This document shows positions 19,106-27,859 of a DNA stretch of 64,000 bases, one piece after another. Numbering within the stretch: the first letter of the stretch is position 1; every line of letters starts with the position of its first letter. Origin of the DNA: Sphingomonadaceae bacterium (lineage in GTDB: Bacteria; Pseudomonadota; Alphaproteobacteria; Sphingomonadales; Sphingomonadaceae); assembly GCA_029268145.1 (NCBI GenBank), contig JAJUHA010000005.1, forward strand, positions 1 to 64,000, given 5' to 3'. Under the pieces are notes generated by a model, which had not been told where the DNA came from, ran no database searches, and saw nothing but the letters and a program-made list of their open reading frames with translations. The position numbers and the translations under genes are program-made.

Positions 19106-20479
19106 ATGAGCACCAGGACCGAAGGCGCGGGGGATTCCGCACCCATCGAATCGCGCGCCGATCTCGTCGCGGTGTTTGCCAACGGGGAAAAGCCGCGCCC
19201 GGCGTGGCGGATCGGCACCGAGCACGAGAAGTTCGTCTTCCGACTCGCCGACCGCCGCGCCCCTTCCTATGACGAGCCGGGCGGCATTCGCGACCTGCTC
19301 CTCGGGTTCACCCGCTTCGGCTGGGAGCCGGTCGAGGAGGGCGGCCGCATCATCGCGCTTGCCGGCCCCGACGGCGGGATCAGTCTCGAGCCGGCCGGCC
19401 AGCTCGAGCTGTCCGGCGCCCCCTTGCGGACCATCCACGAGACCTGCGCCGAAGTCGGCCGCCACCTCTTCCAGTGCCGCGAGCTTGGCGAGGAGTTCGG
19501 GCTCGGCTTCCTCGGCCTCGGATTCCACCCCACCGCCGCGCGCGCCGATCTCCCCGTCATGCCCAAGGGCCGCTACGCCATCATGTTCCGCCACATGCCG
19601 AAGGTGGGCAGCCTCGGTCTCGACATGATGCTCCGCACCTGCACCACGCAGGTCAACCTCGACTATGCCTCGGAGGCCGACATGGTGCGGAAGTTCCGTG
19701 TCAGCCTTGCCCTCCAGCCGGTCGCGACCGCGATCTTCGCCAACTCGCCCTTCACGGAAGGCAAGCCCAACGGCTTCCGGAGCCTGCGTGCCCATGTCTG
19801 GACCGACACCGACCCGGCGCGGACGGGCATGCTCCCCTTCGTCTTCGAGGAAGGCTTCGGCTACGAGCGCTACGCCGACTATGCGCTCGATGTGCCGATG
19901 TACTTCGTCTACCGCGACGGCCGCTACATCGACTGCGCCGGCGAGAGCTTCCGCGCCTTCCTCGACGGCCGCCTGCCCCAGCTTCCCGGCGAGCGGCCGA
20001 CGCGCGGCGACTGGAAGGACCATCTCTCCACCGCCTTTCCCGAGGTGCGGATGAAGAGCTTCCTCGAGATGCGCGGCGCTGACGGCGGTCCGCAGGGGCG
20101 CATCTGCGCGCTTCCCGCCTTCTGGGTCGGCCTCCTCTACGACGGGTCCGCGCTCGACGCCGCCTGGGATCTGGTGAAGGGCTGGAGCAGGGAAGACCGC
20201 GAGGCGCTGCGCCTGGCCGCGCCGCGCCACGGGCTCGAGGCCCCGACCCCCTGCGGCCGGACGATGCAGGCGCTGGCCTGCGACGTGCTCGAGATCGCCG
20301 AGGCGGGCCTCCAGCGCCGCGCCGCGCTCGATGCCGGGGGCGCTTCCGAGGCCGGGTTCCTCGAGCCGCTGTGGGAGACGGTCCGCTCCGGCCAGACGCT
20401 CGCCGACCGCTGGCTCGCGCGCTTCCACGGACCCTGGGGCGGAGACATCACGCCCGTCTTCACCGAGGCCCGCTTCTAG
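19106..20479 (+). CDS. gshA: Glutamate-cysteine ligase (GCS2/plant type)
   Basis: 457 residues; catalyses ATP-dependent joining of glutamate and cysteine, the first step of glutathione synthesis. It has the layout of the alphaproteobacterial/plant form: N-terminal GTEHEKFVF (metal/ATP), SLEPAGQLELSGAPL, MLRTCTTQVNLDYASEADM and the late EMRGADGG. It follows rsmE by 11 bases on the same strand. Its stop and the stop of convergent rlmB overlap in a shared CTAG. Confidence 0.95.
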   Translation: MSTRTEGAGDSAPIESRADLVAVFANGEKPRPAWRIGTEHEKFVFRLADRRAPSYDEPGGIRDLLLGFTRFGWEPVEEGGRIIALAGPDGGISLEPAGQLELSGAPLRTIHETCAEVGRHLFQCRELGEEFGLGFLGLGFHPTAARADLPVMPKGRYAIMFRHMPKVGSLGLDMMLRTCTTQVNLDYASEADMVRKFRVSLALQPVATAIFANSPFTEGKPNGFRSLRAHVWTDTDPARTGMLPFVFEEGFGYERYADYALDVPMYFVYRDGRYIDCAGESFRAFLDGRLPQLPGERPTRGDWKDHLSTAFPEVRMKSFLEMRGADGGPQGRICALPAFWVGLLYDGSALDAAWDLVKGWSREDREALRLAAPRHGLEAPTPCGRTMQALACDVLEIAEAGLQRRAALDAGGASEAGFLEPLWETVRSGQTLADRWLARFHGPWGGDITPVFTEARF

Positions 20480-21258
20480 CGGCCTGCCGCGCGGGTCCTG
20501 ACCGCGTAGAGCGCGACGGCCGCCGCCACCGAGACGTTGAGGCTCTCGACCGCGTCGGTGATCGGCAGCCGGGCGAGCGAATCCACATGCGCCCGGGTGT
20601 TGTGGCGCATCCCCTCGCCCTCGGCACCCAGCACGAGGGCGACCGGCCCGGCGGGCAGCGCGTCGGCCAGCAGCGCCCCGGCCTCCCCGGCAAGCCCCAC
20701 CCGCCAGAAGCCGGCCTCGGCAATGTCCTCCAGCGCCCGGGCGAGGTTGGTCACCCGTGCCCAGGGCACAAGCTCCAGCGCGCCGGCTGCCGCGCGCGCC
20801 AGTGCACCCGTCTCGGAGGGCGTGTTGCGGTCCTGGGTGACGAGCCCGGCCGCGCCGAAGGCCGCCGCCGAGCGCAGGATGGCGCCGACATTCTGCGGGT
20901 CGGTCACCTGGTCGAGCACGACGAGCGGCCGCTCCGGCGAAGGCGCGTCCAGCAGATCCTCGAGCCATGCGCCCGCGAGCGGCTCCACTTCGAGCACCAG
21001 GCCCTGGTGCGGCGCGTCTGCCGGAACCAGCCGGGCGAGATCGGCCGCATCGCCCGACTGCACGGCGAGCCCGGCCGGCAGCGGCCCAAGCGCCGCCAGC
21101 GCATCGGGCGTTGCGAACAGCGTGCGCAGGCGCCGCGCCGGATTGGCCAGCGCGGCGCGCACGGCGTGGCGGCCATAGAGCCTTGGCTTCCCTGCGGCGC
21201 CGTCGCGGCTCCGGGCCCGTTGCGAACGGGGAAGAGGGCGACGTCCCATGATGGCCAT
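20476..21258 (-). CDS. rlmB: TrmH-family 23S rRNA 2'-O-methyltransferase (RlmB-like)
   Basis: 260 residues of a SpoU/TrmH knotted methyltransferase. N-terminal substrate-binding part (LYGRHAVRAALANPARR), then the catalytic domain with VVLDQVTDPQNVGAILRSAAAFG, ALVLGAEGEGM and ITDAVESLNVSVAAAVALY. RlmB methylates G2251 of 23S rRNA; the closely related TrmH methylates tRNA, so the target is inferred from length and the N-terminal domain. Start could also be the Met three codons downstream (21249). Confidence 0.87.
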   Translation of the reverse strand: MAIMGRRPLPRSQRARSRDGAAGKPRLYGRHAVRAALANPARRLRTLFATPDALAALGPLPAGLAVQSGDAADLARLVPADAPHQGLVLEVEPLAGAWLEDLLDAPSPERPLVVLDQVTDPQNVGAILRSAAAFGAAGLVTQDRNTPSETGALARAAAGALELVPWARVTNLARALEDIAEAGFWRVGLAGEAGALLADALPAGPVALVLGAEGEGMRHNTRAHVDSLARLPITDAVESLNVSVAAAVALYAVRTRAAGR

Positions 21259-21259
21259 G

Positions 21260-21288
21260 TTGCACGCGCCGGGCGGCCCGGCTAGCCA
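21260..21288 (+). promoter_or_regulatory. Promoter of the membrane-protein gene at 21314
   Basis: TTGCAC (21260-21265), 17-base spacer, TAGCCA (21283-21288), followed by a leader of about 20 bases with a GGGGGAGG ribosome site. Confidence 0.6.
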
Positions 21289-21313
21289 TCACGACACGGG
21301 GCAAGGGGGAGGC

Positions 21314-22051
21314 ATGGCCACGCGCGCGGTCCGCAAGACACGGCTCCCCTCCGGCTCTGCCGAGCGGCGCTTCTGGATGGCCATGGTTGCCGCCCTTGCC
21401 ATACTCGTCGTCTGGGGCTTCGGCGGCAGCTTCTTCCTGCGCGGCATCCTGCCCCACCAGCCGAGCTACATCGACAGCCCGGACTGGCCGCTCTATGCCG
21501 CCCACGGGCTCGCCTTCGGAGCGTGGGTGGCCCTGCTCCTCGTCCAGGCCGGTCTCGTTGCCGCCGGCAACACTGCCCTTCACCGCAGGGTGGGGACCCT
21601 CGCCCTGCTCGTCCTGCCCCTGCTTGCCGCGAGCGGCCTTGCCGTCATCCGCCACGGCGCCCGGCACGGCCCCTTCGTGCCCGGCATGAGCGCCCCGGAG
21701 CTGGTGACGGTTGCCTTCCTCAGCCTCCTCTTCTTCCTCATCGCCATCAGCCTGGCGCTTCGTCTCCGGCATCGGCCGGCGGCGCACAAGCGCCTGATGC
21801 TCATCGGCACCATGATGGTCGCAGGGGCCGGAACCACCCGCATCCCGGCGGTCGCGGCGCCCGGTCTCGGCAATTTCGACCCGACCCAGCTGCTTCTGGT
21901 GCCGATGCTCTGGTGGGACTGGCGGAGCCTGGGGCGCATCCACCCGGCAACGCTGTGGGGCGGCCTTGCGCTTGTCGCAACGAACACGGCGATGGGGCCG
22001 CTCGCGGAGGTTGCGCATTGGCGGGCCGTGCTGGCGGTGCTGTTTGGCTGA
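21314..22051 (+). CDS. Multi-helix membrane protein of unknown function
   Basis: 245 residues with about six or seven hydrophobic segments: MAMVAALAILVVWGFGGSFF, LYAAHGLAFGAWVALLLVQA, VGTLALLVLPLLAASGLAVI, a segment around LVTVAFLSLLFFLIAISLAL, one around LMLIGTMMVAGAG, and a C-terminal pair. The arrangement of helices and HxxHG/HRR/HK residues recalls DUF2306-like or cytochrome-b561-like membrane proteins, but I do not recognise it firmly. GGGGGAGG precedes the ATG, and a good promoter lies upstream. The thioesterase gene follows after 63 bases. Confidence 0.75.
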   Translation: MATRAVRKTRLPSGSAERRFWMAMVAALAILVVWGFGGSFFLRGILPHQPSYIDSPDWPLYAAHGLAFGAWVALLLVQAGLVAAGNTALHRRVGTLALLVLPLLAASGLAVIRHGARHGPFVPGMSAPELVTVAFLSLLFFLIAISLALRLRHRPAAHKRLMLIGTMMVAGAGTTRIPAVAAPGLGNFDPTQLLLVPMLWWDWRSLGRIHPATLWGGLALVATNTAMGPLAEVAHWRAVLAVLFG

Positions 22052-22114
22052 GCCGCGATTGCCGTTGAAAGCGCCAGGAGCGCCGGGCGAAGGGACGGGC
22101 GAAGGGAGCGCACC

Positions 22115-22897
22115 ATGCATTTCGGCGACCTGATCGAGACCATGGCGCGCGATGGCGAGCGGTTCCGCATCGATCCGCCCGAGGACTGGCGGCAGGGCCG
22201 CACCCTCTATGGCGGTCTGGCGCTGGCTCTCTCAGGTGCCGCTGCAGCGCGCGCCTTCCCCGATCTCCCGCCGCTGCGCGCGGTCCAGATGGCCTTCCTC
22301 GGCCCGACGGCGGGGGAGATCCTCCTCGCGCCCACCATCCTGCGGGCGGGAAAGTCGATGACCTTCGTCGGCGTCGATGTCTTCGCCGCCGGTGCCCTCG
22401 CCGGCCGTGCCCTTTTCGCCCATGGCGCCGCGCGGCCGTCCGCGCTTGCCGCCAGCGCGCCGCCACCGCCCGACGCCGCGGCGCCCCACGCCTGCCCGCC
22501 GCTGTTCGAAACTCTGGCGCGGCCGGCCTTCAGCCATCATTTCGACCTGCGGCGCGCCGGGCCGCTCCGGCTGCTGGCGGCGGCCGGGGCGGGCGATCTG
22601 CTGGTGTGGGTAAGGAACGAGGCCGGAGTCCCCGAATCCACCGCCGCCCTCCTGCTGCTCGCCGATGGCCTGCCGCCGGCGAGCTACACCCGCCTCGCCG
22701 CACCGGCCGCCATCTCCACCATCACCTGGAGCTTCGAGCTGTTCGCCCCTGAGGTCCATCGCGGCGCCGGCTGGCACCTGCTTGGCGCCACCGACGACGG
22801 CGTCGGCCAGGGCTATGCCGGGCAGGCCATGGCGATGTGGGACGCAGACGGAAGGCCGGTGCTGCGCGGCCGCCAGGCCGTTGCGCTGTTCGCCTGA
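22115..22897 (+). CDS. Acyl-CoA thioesterase, double hot-dog
   Basis: 260 residues resembling TesB-like/thioesterase-superfamily proteins with two hot-dog repeats: the first with TLYGGLALALSGAAA and a core around VQMAFLGPTAGEILLAPTIL, the second from about residue 140 with ITWSFELFAPEVH and GQGYAGQAMAMWDADG. Such enzymes hydrolyse acyl-CoA to free acid and CoA in the cytosol. The chain-length preference is not predictable. Confidence 0.8.
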   Translation: MHFGDLIETMARDGERFRIDPPEDWRQGRTLYGGLALALSGAAAARAFPDLPPLRAVQMAFLGPTAGEILLAPTILRAGKSMTFVGVDVFAAGALAGRALFAHGAARPSALAASAPPPPDAAAPHACPPLFETLARPAFSHHFDLRRAGPLRLLAAAGAGDLLVWVRNEAGVPESTAALLLLADGLPPASYTRLAAPAAISTITWSFELFAPEVHRGAGWHLLGATDDGVGQGYAGQAMAMWDADGRPVLRGRQAVALFA

Positions 22898-22905
22898 CGC
22901 GGGGA

Positions 22906-22979
22906 TGGAGCGGGTAACGGGACTCGAACCCGTATATTCAGCTTGGAAGGCTGCTGCACTACCCTTGTGCTATACCCGC
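22906..22979 (-). tRNA. tRNA-Gly(TCC)
   Basis: Minus-strand cloverleaf with acceptor GCGGGTA/TACCCGC, D-arm GCAC/GTGC, anticodon loop CTTCCAA (UCC, glycine), T-arm ACGGG/CCCGT and encoded CCA. It ends nine bases after the thioesterase gene, on the opposite strand. Confidence 0.95.
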
Positions 22980-23000
22980 ATTCCCTTCCGGCGTGGCGGC

Positions 23001-23029
23001 GACTTAGGCGGCGCCGTCCGCCGGGGCAA
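23001..23029 (-). promoter_or_regulatory. tRNA-Gly promoter
   Basis: Minus strand TTGCCC (23029-23024), 17-base spacer, TAAGTC (23006-23001), 21 bases before the tRNA. Confidence 0.55.
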
Positions 23030-23119
23030 GGCCCGAGGCCGGCCCTCAGGCCGCGCCGGTCGGACTGCCCTTCTGCGCGGAGGAGAGGGAAGGCGGCTGC
23101 CCGCCGCGCCGGACTGAAA

Positions 23120-23205
23120 TGGTGGAGGGGGTTGGATTCGAACCAACGTAGGCTGACGCCGGCAGATTTACAGTCTGCTGCCTTTGACCGCTCGGCCACC
23201 CCTCC
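23120..23205 (-). tRNA. tRNA-Tyr(GTA)
   Basis: 86-base class II tRNA on the minus strand with acceptor GGAGGGG, anticodon loop CTGTAAA (GUA), a long variable arm, T-loop TTCGAAT and encoded CCA. Confidence 0.95.
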
Positions 23206-23227
23206 GGCCCGGCCGGGGAAGGCGCGC

Positions 23228-23256
23228 GCATTGCCGAAGCCGCCTCGCCCTGTCAA
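23228..23256 (-). promoter_or_regulatory. tRNA-Tyr promoter
   Basis: Minus strand consensus TTGACA (23256-23251), 17-base spacer, CAATGC (23233-23228), 22 bases before the tRNA. Confidence 0.5.
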
Positions 23257-23306
23257 CGCCGCGTCCGCCGCGCCCGCCTCCGGCGGAGCCCCGCGCGGCA
23301 ACCCCA

Positions 23307-23335
23307 TTGCACGCCCCGGGGCCCTTCGCTATGGG
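23307..23335 (+). promoter_or_regulatory. tRNA-Trp promoter
   Basis: TTGCAC (23307-23312), 17-base spacer, TATGGG (23330-23335), 19 bases before the tRNA. It may also drive secE-nusG by read-through, since no separate promoter is obvious before secE. Confidence 0.55.
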
Positions 23336-23354
23336 CCCGCTTCCCGCTCCTCAC

Positions 23355-23430
23355 AGGAGTGTAGCTCAGCTGGTAGAGCATCGGTCTCCAAAACCGAGGG
23401 CCGGGGGTTCGAGTCCCTCCACTCCTGCCA
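23355..23430 (+). tRNA. tRNA-Trp(CCA)
   Basis: 76-base cloverleaf AGGAGTG...CACTCCT with anticodon loop CTCCAAA (CCA), T-loop TTCGAGT, discriminator G and encoded CCA. The order tRNA-Trp, secE, nusG, rplK is conserved in many bacteria. Confidence 0.96.
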
Positions 23431-23476
23431 GCGCCCGGCCGCGGCCGGCCGGAGAGGGTGGGCCAGGTTGAAATCA

Positions 23477-23503
23477 CCCGGCGGAAGGGTCACCTTCGCC
23501 GGG
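23477..23503 (+). terminator. Hairpin between tRNA-Trp and secE
   Basis: CCCGGCGGAAGG pairs with CCTTCGCCGGG (one bulged G) around GTCA, followed by TCTT. It could partly terminate tRNA-Trp transcripts while letting some continue into secE. Confidence 0.4.
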
Positions 23504-23530
23504 TCTTGCTGCTGAGAGTGTCTGCGAATC

Positions 23531-23761
23531 ATGGCCGAAGAGGCAGTCCAGAAGGTTGCGAAGCCCCGGGTCTCCCCGGGCGAGTTCGTGCGCCAGGTGC
23601 GCAGCGAGACCGCCAAGGTGGTGTGGCCGTCGCGCCGCGAGACCATCCAGACGACGATCCTCGTCCTCCTCATGACCTCGCTGCTCGCGGTCTTCTTCCT
23701 GGGCGTCGACCAGGTGCTCGGCCGCATCGTCCGCTTCCTGCTGGCGCTCGGAGCATCCTGA
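23531..23761 (+). CDS. secE: Preprotein translocase subunit SecE
   Basis: 76 residues, the short single-helix form of SecE: a basic amphipathic helix (FVRQVRSETAKVVWPSRRET) followed by one membrane span (TTILVLLMTSLLAVFFLGVD). It clamps SecY in the inner-membrane translocon. It is followed after one base by nusG, the conserved pairing. Confidence 0.96.
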   Translation: MAEEAVQKVAKPRVSPGEFVRQVRSETAKVVWPSRRETIQTTILVLLMTSLLAVFFLGVDQVLGRIVRFLLALGAS

Positions 23762-23762
23762 G

Positions 23763-24302
23763 ATGTCGCGCTGGTACATCATCCACGCCTATTCGGGCTT
23801 CGAGAACAAGGTGAAGGACCAGATCCTCGCCGATGCGGCGCGGCTTGGTCTCGACCGGATGGTCGAGGCGGTCGAGGTCCCGACCGAGAAGGTGACGGAA
23901 GTCCGCCGCGGCAAGAAGGTCCAGTCCGACCGCAAGTTCTTCCCCGGCTACGTGCTCGCCAAGCTCGAGATGAACGATCAGGTCTATCACCTGGTGCGCA
24001 ACACGCCCAAGGTGACGGGCTTCCTCGGCGCGTCCGGCAAGCCCCAGCCCATTTCCGAGGCCGAGGCGAACCGGATCCTCTCGACCAAGGCCGAGGCCGC
24101 GGCCGCGGCCCCCAAGGCGCGGCGCCGGGTCAGCTTCGAGATCGGGGACCAGGTGAAGGTGCTCGATGGTCCCTTCGCCTCCTTCACCGGCCTCGTCGAG
24201 GAGATTGATTTCGAGAAGGGCCGGGTGAAGGTGGCCGTCTCGATCTTCGGCCGGGCAACCCCGGTCGAGCTCGACTTCGACCAGGTCGAGAAGACGAAAT
24301 AG
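23763..24302 (+). CDS. nusG: Transcription termination/antitermination factor NusG
   Basis: 179 residues: NGN domain (RWYIIHAYSGFENKVKDQIL to about 110), a linker rich in Ala at about 105-122, and a C-terminal KOW domain (VLDGPFASFTGLVEEIDFEK). It binds RNA polymerase and links it to Rho or to ribosomal protein S10. Starts one base after secE. Confidence 0.97.
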   Translation: MSRWYIIHAYSGFENKVKDQILADAARLGLDRMVEAVEVPTEKVTEVRRGKKVQSDRKFFPGYVLAKLEMNDQVYHLVRNTPKVTGFLGASGKPQPISEAEANRILSTKAEAAAAAPKARRRVSFEIGDQVKVLDGPFASFTGLVEEIDFEKGRVKVAVSIFGRATPVELDFDQVEKTK

Positions 24303-24338
24303 GCGCCAGCCAGCCGCGATCGGGCAGGCGCCATGACC

Positions 24339-24377
24339 GTGGGAGGCGAGGGGGAAACCCCGGACCGTTCGGACCAC
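24339..24377 (+). promoter_or_regulatory. Structured leader before rplK, possible L1-binding site
   Basis: GTGG (24339-24342) can close with CCAC (24374-24377) around two small hairpins, GGGG-AAA-CCCC and CCG-TT-CGG. A junction in the rplK leader bound by L1 is the known feedback control of the L11 operon in enterobacteria; equivalence here is inferred from position and shape only. Confidence 0.35.
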
Positions 24378-24436
24378 ATGATCGCCAGTCAGCGGGCCTC
24401 GCCGCCTGAGGCAGGGCCCGGGAAATGGAGTGAGAG

Positions 24437-24868
24437 ATGGCAAAGAAGATCACGGGCTACGTGAAGCTGCAGGTTGCCGCCGGCAGCGCCACGCCCAGCC
24501 CGCCCATCGGCCCGGCGCTCGGCCAGCGCCAGGTCAACATCATGGAATTCTGCAAGCAGTTCAACGCGGCAACGGCCAACCTCGAGAAGGGCATGCCGAT
24601 CCCGACGGTGATCACCGTCTATGCCGACAAGAGCTTCACCTTCGTCACCAAGTCGCCGCCCGCCAGCTATTTCCTGAAGAAGGCGGCGGGCCTGAAGTCG
24701 GGCTCCAGGACTCCCGGCAGGGGCAGCGTCGGCAAGGTGACGCGCGCCCAGATCCGCGAGATCGCCGAGGCGAAGATGAAGGATCTGAACGCGCACGACA
24801 TCGAGATGGCGATGCGCACCATCGAAGGTTCGGCCCGCTCGATGGGCCTCGAAGTTGTGGAGGGCTGA
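24437..24868 (+). CDS. rplK: 50S ribosomal protein L11
   Basis: 143 residues, full length. N-terminal domain with the conserved Pro-rich [21 protein letters not shown]-terminal RNA-binding domain with [20 protein letters not shown]. It binds the GTPase-associated region of 23S rRNA. Ribosome site GGAGTGAGAG before the ATG; rplA follows after four bases. Confidence 0.98.
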   Translation: MAKKITGYVKLQVAAGSATPSPPIGPALGQRQVNIMEFCKQFNAATANLEKGMPIPTVITVYADKSFTFVTKSPPASYFLKKAAGLKSGSRTPGRGSVGKVTRAQIREIAEAKMKDLNAHDIEMAMRTIEGSARSMGLEVVEG

Positions 24869-24872
24869 CCCG

Positions 24873-25568
24873 ATGGCCAGGCTCACGAAGAAGGCAAAGG
24901 CGCTCGAAGGCAGCGTCGATCCGCTGAAGCTCTATCCGGTCGACGAGGCGCTCGACATCGTGCGGGCGAACGCCACCGCCAGGTTCGACGAGACGATCGA
25001 GGTTGCGGTCAACCTCAACGTCGATCCCCGCCATGCCGACCAGATGGTGCGCGGCGTGGTCACGCTGCCCAGGGGCACCGGCAAGACGGTGCGCGTCGGC
25101 GTGTTCGCGCGCGGCGCCAAGGCCGACGAGGCGCGCGAGGCCGGCGCCGACGTGGGCGGCGCCGAGGACCTGATGGAGGCAGTCCAGTCCGGCACGATCG
25201 ACTTCGATCGCTGCATCGCCACGCCCGACATGATGGGCCTCGTCGGCCGGCTGGGCAAGATCCTCGGGCCCAAGGGCCTGATGCCGAACCCCAAGCTCGG
25301 CACCGTCACCATGAACGTGGCGGACGCCGTGAAGGCGGCCAAGGGCGGCCAGATCGAGTTTCGGGTCGAGAAGGCCGGCATCATCCACGGCCGGCTCGGC
25401 AAGGCGAGCTTTCCCCCTGAGGATCTCAAGGCCAATCTCGCCGCCTTCATGGACGCGCTCGTCAAGGCCAAGCCCTCGGGCGCCAAGGGCAAATATGTCG
25501 AGAAGGTGGCGCTCTCGTCCACCATGGGCAAGGGCGTGAAGGTCGATCCCGCAACCGTTGGCGTCTGA
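24873..25568 (+). CDS. rplA: 50S ribosomal protein L1
   Basis: 231 residues, full length. Recognisable segments [40 protein letters not shown] and the C-terminal [12 protein letters not shown]. It forms the L1 stalk and probably represses its own operon. In most bacteria rplJ-rplL follow directly; here a hairpin and a TonB receptor gene intervene. Confidence 0.98.
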   Translation: MARLTKKAKALEGSVDPLKLYPVDEALDIVRANATARFDETIEVAVNLNVDPRHADQMVRGVVTLPRGTGKTVRVGVFARGAKADEAREAGADVGGAEDLMEAVQSGTIDFDRCIATPDMMGLVGRLGKILGPKGLMPNPKLGTVTMNVADAVKAAKGGQIEFRVEKAGIIHGRLGKASFPPEDLKANLAAFMDALVKAKPSGAKGKYVEKVALSSTMGKGVKVDPATVGV

Positions 25569-25576
25569 CTCCGTCC

Positions 25577-25620
25577 AGCCTGTCCGGCAGGCGGAGAGTG
25601 ACTCCGCTGCCGGACAGGCT
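25577..25620 (+). terminator. Terminator after rplA
   Basis: A 13-bp perfect outer stem (25577-25589 against 25608-25620, AGCCTGTCCGGCA) extended by an inner GCGGA/TCCGC stem, starting nine bases after the rplA stop. There is no T-run. It separates the rplKA unit from the TonB receptor gene. Confidence 0.65.
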
Positions 25621-25669
25621 CCGGGCACTCCGGTCCTAGCGTCCCCCGGCACCAACCAGGGGGAGGCTC

Positions 25670-27859
25670 ATGTCGCGTCGTTTCGTCCTCGTTTCCGCGG
25701 CACTTTCCGGTCTCGTCCTCGGCGCCGCGCCGGGTGACGCCCAGACTGCCGCTGCCGAAGCCGTGCGTTCGCCAGCGGGCGACGACATCGTGGTGACCGC
25801 CCGCCGCCGCGAGGAGCGGCTGCAGGACGTGCCGGTTGCCGTTTCCGCCTTCGGGCTCGAGACCCTCGAGCAGCTGCAGATCCTGCGCACCGAGAATCTC
25901 GCCGCCGCAGTCCCCAGCCTCTACATCAACCGCATCTCGGCGAGCCCTTCGGCGCTCGTCGTCTTCCTGCGCGGGGCAGGCGAGCAGGTCGGCGGGCTGG
26001 CCACCTCGGAAAGCCCGGTCGGCATCTATGTCGACGATGTCTACTTCGCCCGGCTCGCCAGCGCCTCCTTCGATCTTGCCGAGGCCGAGCGCATCGAGGT
26101 GCTGCGCGGGCCGCAGGGCACGCTCTACGGCCGCAACACCATGACCGGCGCGCTCAAGATCACGACCCGCCGTCCCACGGGCTCGCCCTTCGTTCGTGCC
26201 GAGGCGGGCTGGGGCCGGTTCGACCGGGTGCGCCTCAACGCGACTGCAAGCGCGCCCGTGACCGACGGGCTCGCGGCCCTTGCCACGGTCGGCTTCACCG
26301 ACGCCGACGGCTGGTTCGACAACGAGGGCGCCGACCCGCGCCGCGGCGACCGCCGCACCTGGAACACGCGGGCAACCCTCGCCACCACTGGCAACGGCCC
26401 GGTCCAGGCCCGGGTCAGCGGCTTCTGGGCGAAGGACACGAACGACGGCATCACGCCTGCGCCCGTCAACCCGGCGCCGCCCTTCGAGCGGCTCGCCGGC
26501 GGCTTCCGCACCACCCGCTCGCCCGTGCCCGCCTATGGCGAGAACCGCCAGTGGGGCGTCACGGCCGACATCGCCGCCGATCTCTCGGAGACCTGGACGC
26601 TCAAGTCCATCACCGGCTGGATCGAGACACGGGACCGCTGGGGCCTCGACTTCTCCGGCGGGTTCCGCAACGCCGCCGGCACGGTGGTCGCCGGCTTCTT
26701 CCGCCAGAGCGAGACCCGCCAGCGCCAGCTGAGCCAGGAGCTCCAGCTCCAGGGCGAACTGGCCGATGGCGCGGCGCGGGTCACGCTCGGCGGCTATGTC
26801 TTCGACGAGAAGGCGGAGCAGACGCTGGCCGACAGCTTCGGGGTGGGCGTCTTCGGCCCCTTCCCGGTCACCCTGCTTCCCTCCAGCTTCGACCTCGACA
26901 CGCAAAGCCGGGCGCTCTTCGCCCAGGCCGAGATCCGCCTGTCGGAGGCGCTGACCGCCACGCTCGGCGGCCGCTACAGCTGGGAGAAGAAGCGCTTCGA
27001 GGGCCTCATCCAGAACGGCCTCGGCTTCCCGCCGGCCTATGCGCCCCCGGTGGCGCGTCGGCTGGAGGAGGGCGAGTTCACGCCGCGCTTCGGGCTCGAC
27101 TGGCGGATCTCCCCAGATGTGCTGGCCTATGCCTCGATCGCCCGCGGCTTCAAGGCCGGCGGCTTCAACGGCCTGGCCGTCGCCAATCCCACGATCTTCG
27201 GGGCGCCCTATGAGGCGGAGTCGGTCTGGGCCTATGAGGCGGGGGTCAAGTCCGACCTGCTCGACCGCCGGCTGCGGCTCAACCTCGCCTGGTTCTGGAA
27301 CGATCTCCGCGACATCCAGCAGAATGTCGTGGTTGGCGGCGGCTCGACCCAGACCCAGAATGCGGCACGGGCCCGGCTCACCGGCCTCGAGGCCGAGACC
27401 TCGCTCGCCGTCACGGAGACGCTTCGCCTGTTCGGGATGCTCTCGCTCCTGTTCGACCGCTACCTTGAGCTCGATCCCGCGAGCCAGGCCGCGATTGCGG
27501 GGGCCACCCGCCTGCCGCTCGTCTCCCGCGTCCAGTCCCAGCTCGGCGCCAGCTGGCGCCAGCCGGTTTCCGAGACGGTTGACCTCCTCGCCACGCTCGA
27601 CTGGTCGCACCGCTCCGCACGCTTCTCCGAGGCGGCCAATCTGCCGCTCGGCCGGATCGGACCGGTCGACCGCGTGAACCTCGTGGCCGGCGCGAGCTTC
27701 GGCGAGGGCCGTTGGGAGCTGACCGCCAACGTCCGCAACCTGCTCGATGCCGAGGACGACTATTCCGGCCTCTCGCTCATCCCCGGCCTCATCGCGGTGC
27801 GCTTCTTCGAGGAGCCGCGGACCTACCAGATGATCCTGCGCTACCGTTTCGGCGGCTGA
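25670..27859 (+). CDS. TonB-dependent receptor inserted in the ribosomal cluster
   Basis: 729 residues. Signal peptide ending near GDAQ, DDIVVTARRREER TonB-box region, plug domain with RGAGEQVGGLAT and IEVLRGPQGTLYGRNTMTG, then a barrel ending MILRYRFGG. No cysteines. It has a strong ribosome site (GGGGGAGG) and is set off by a terminator before and a 321-base leader after, so it is probably a separate transcription unit. The location between rplA and rplJ is unusual. Its base composition looks like that of its neighbours, so a recent transfer is not obvious. Substrate unknown. Confidence 0.92.
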   Translation: MSRRFVLVSAALSGLVLGAAPGDAQTAAAEAVRSPAGDDIVVTARRREERLQDVPVAVSAFGLETLEQLQILRTENLAAAVPSLYINRISASPSALVVFLRGAGEQVGGLATSESPVGIYVDDVYFARLASASFDLAEAERIEVLRGPQGTLYGRNTMTGALKITTRRPTGSPFVRAEAGWGRFDRVRLNATASAPVTDGLAALATVGFTDADGWFDNEGADPRRGDRRTWNTRATLATTGNGPVQARVSGFWAKDTNDGITPAPVNPAPPFERLAGGFRTTRSPVPAYGENRQWGVTADIAADLSETWTLKSITGWIETRDRWGLDFSGGFRNAAGTVVAGFFRQSETRQRQLSQELQLQGELADGAARVTLGGYVFDEKAEQTLADSFGVGVFGPFPVTLLPSSFDLDTQSRALFAQAEIRLSEALTATLGGRYSWEKKRFEGLIQNGLGFPPAYAPPVARRLEEGEFTPRFGLDWRISPDVLAYASIARGFKAGGFNGLAVANPTIFGAPYEAESVWAYEAGVKSDLLDRRLRLNLAWFWNDLRDIQQNVVVGGGSTQTQNAARARLTGLEAETSLAVTETLRLFGMLSLLFDRYLELDPASQAAIAGATRLPLVSRVQSQLGASWRQPVSETVDLLATLDWSHRSARFSEAANLPLGRIGPVDRVNLVAGASFGEGRWELTANVRNLLDAEDDYSGLSLIPGLIAVRFFEEPRTYQMILRYRFGG

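Noticed and set aside
22906-23430. Possible integration site with mobile DNA at the tRNA-Gly/Tyr/Trp group
   Set aside because: No integrase, direct repeat of a tRNA 3' end or change in composition was seen beside these tRNAs.
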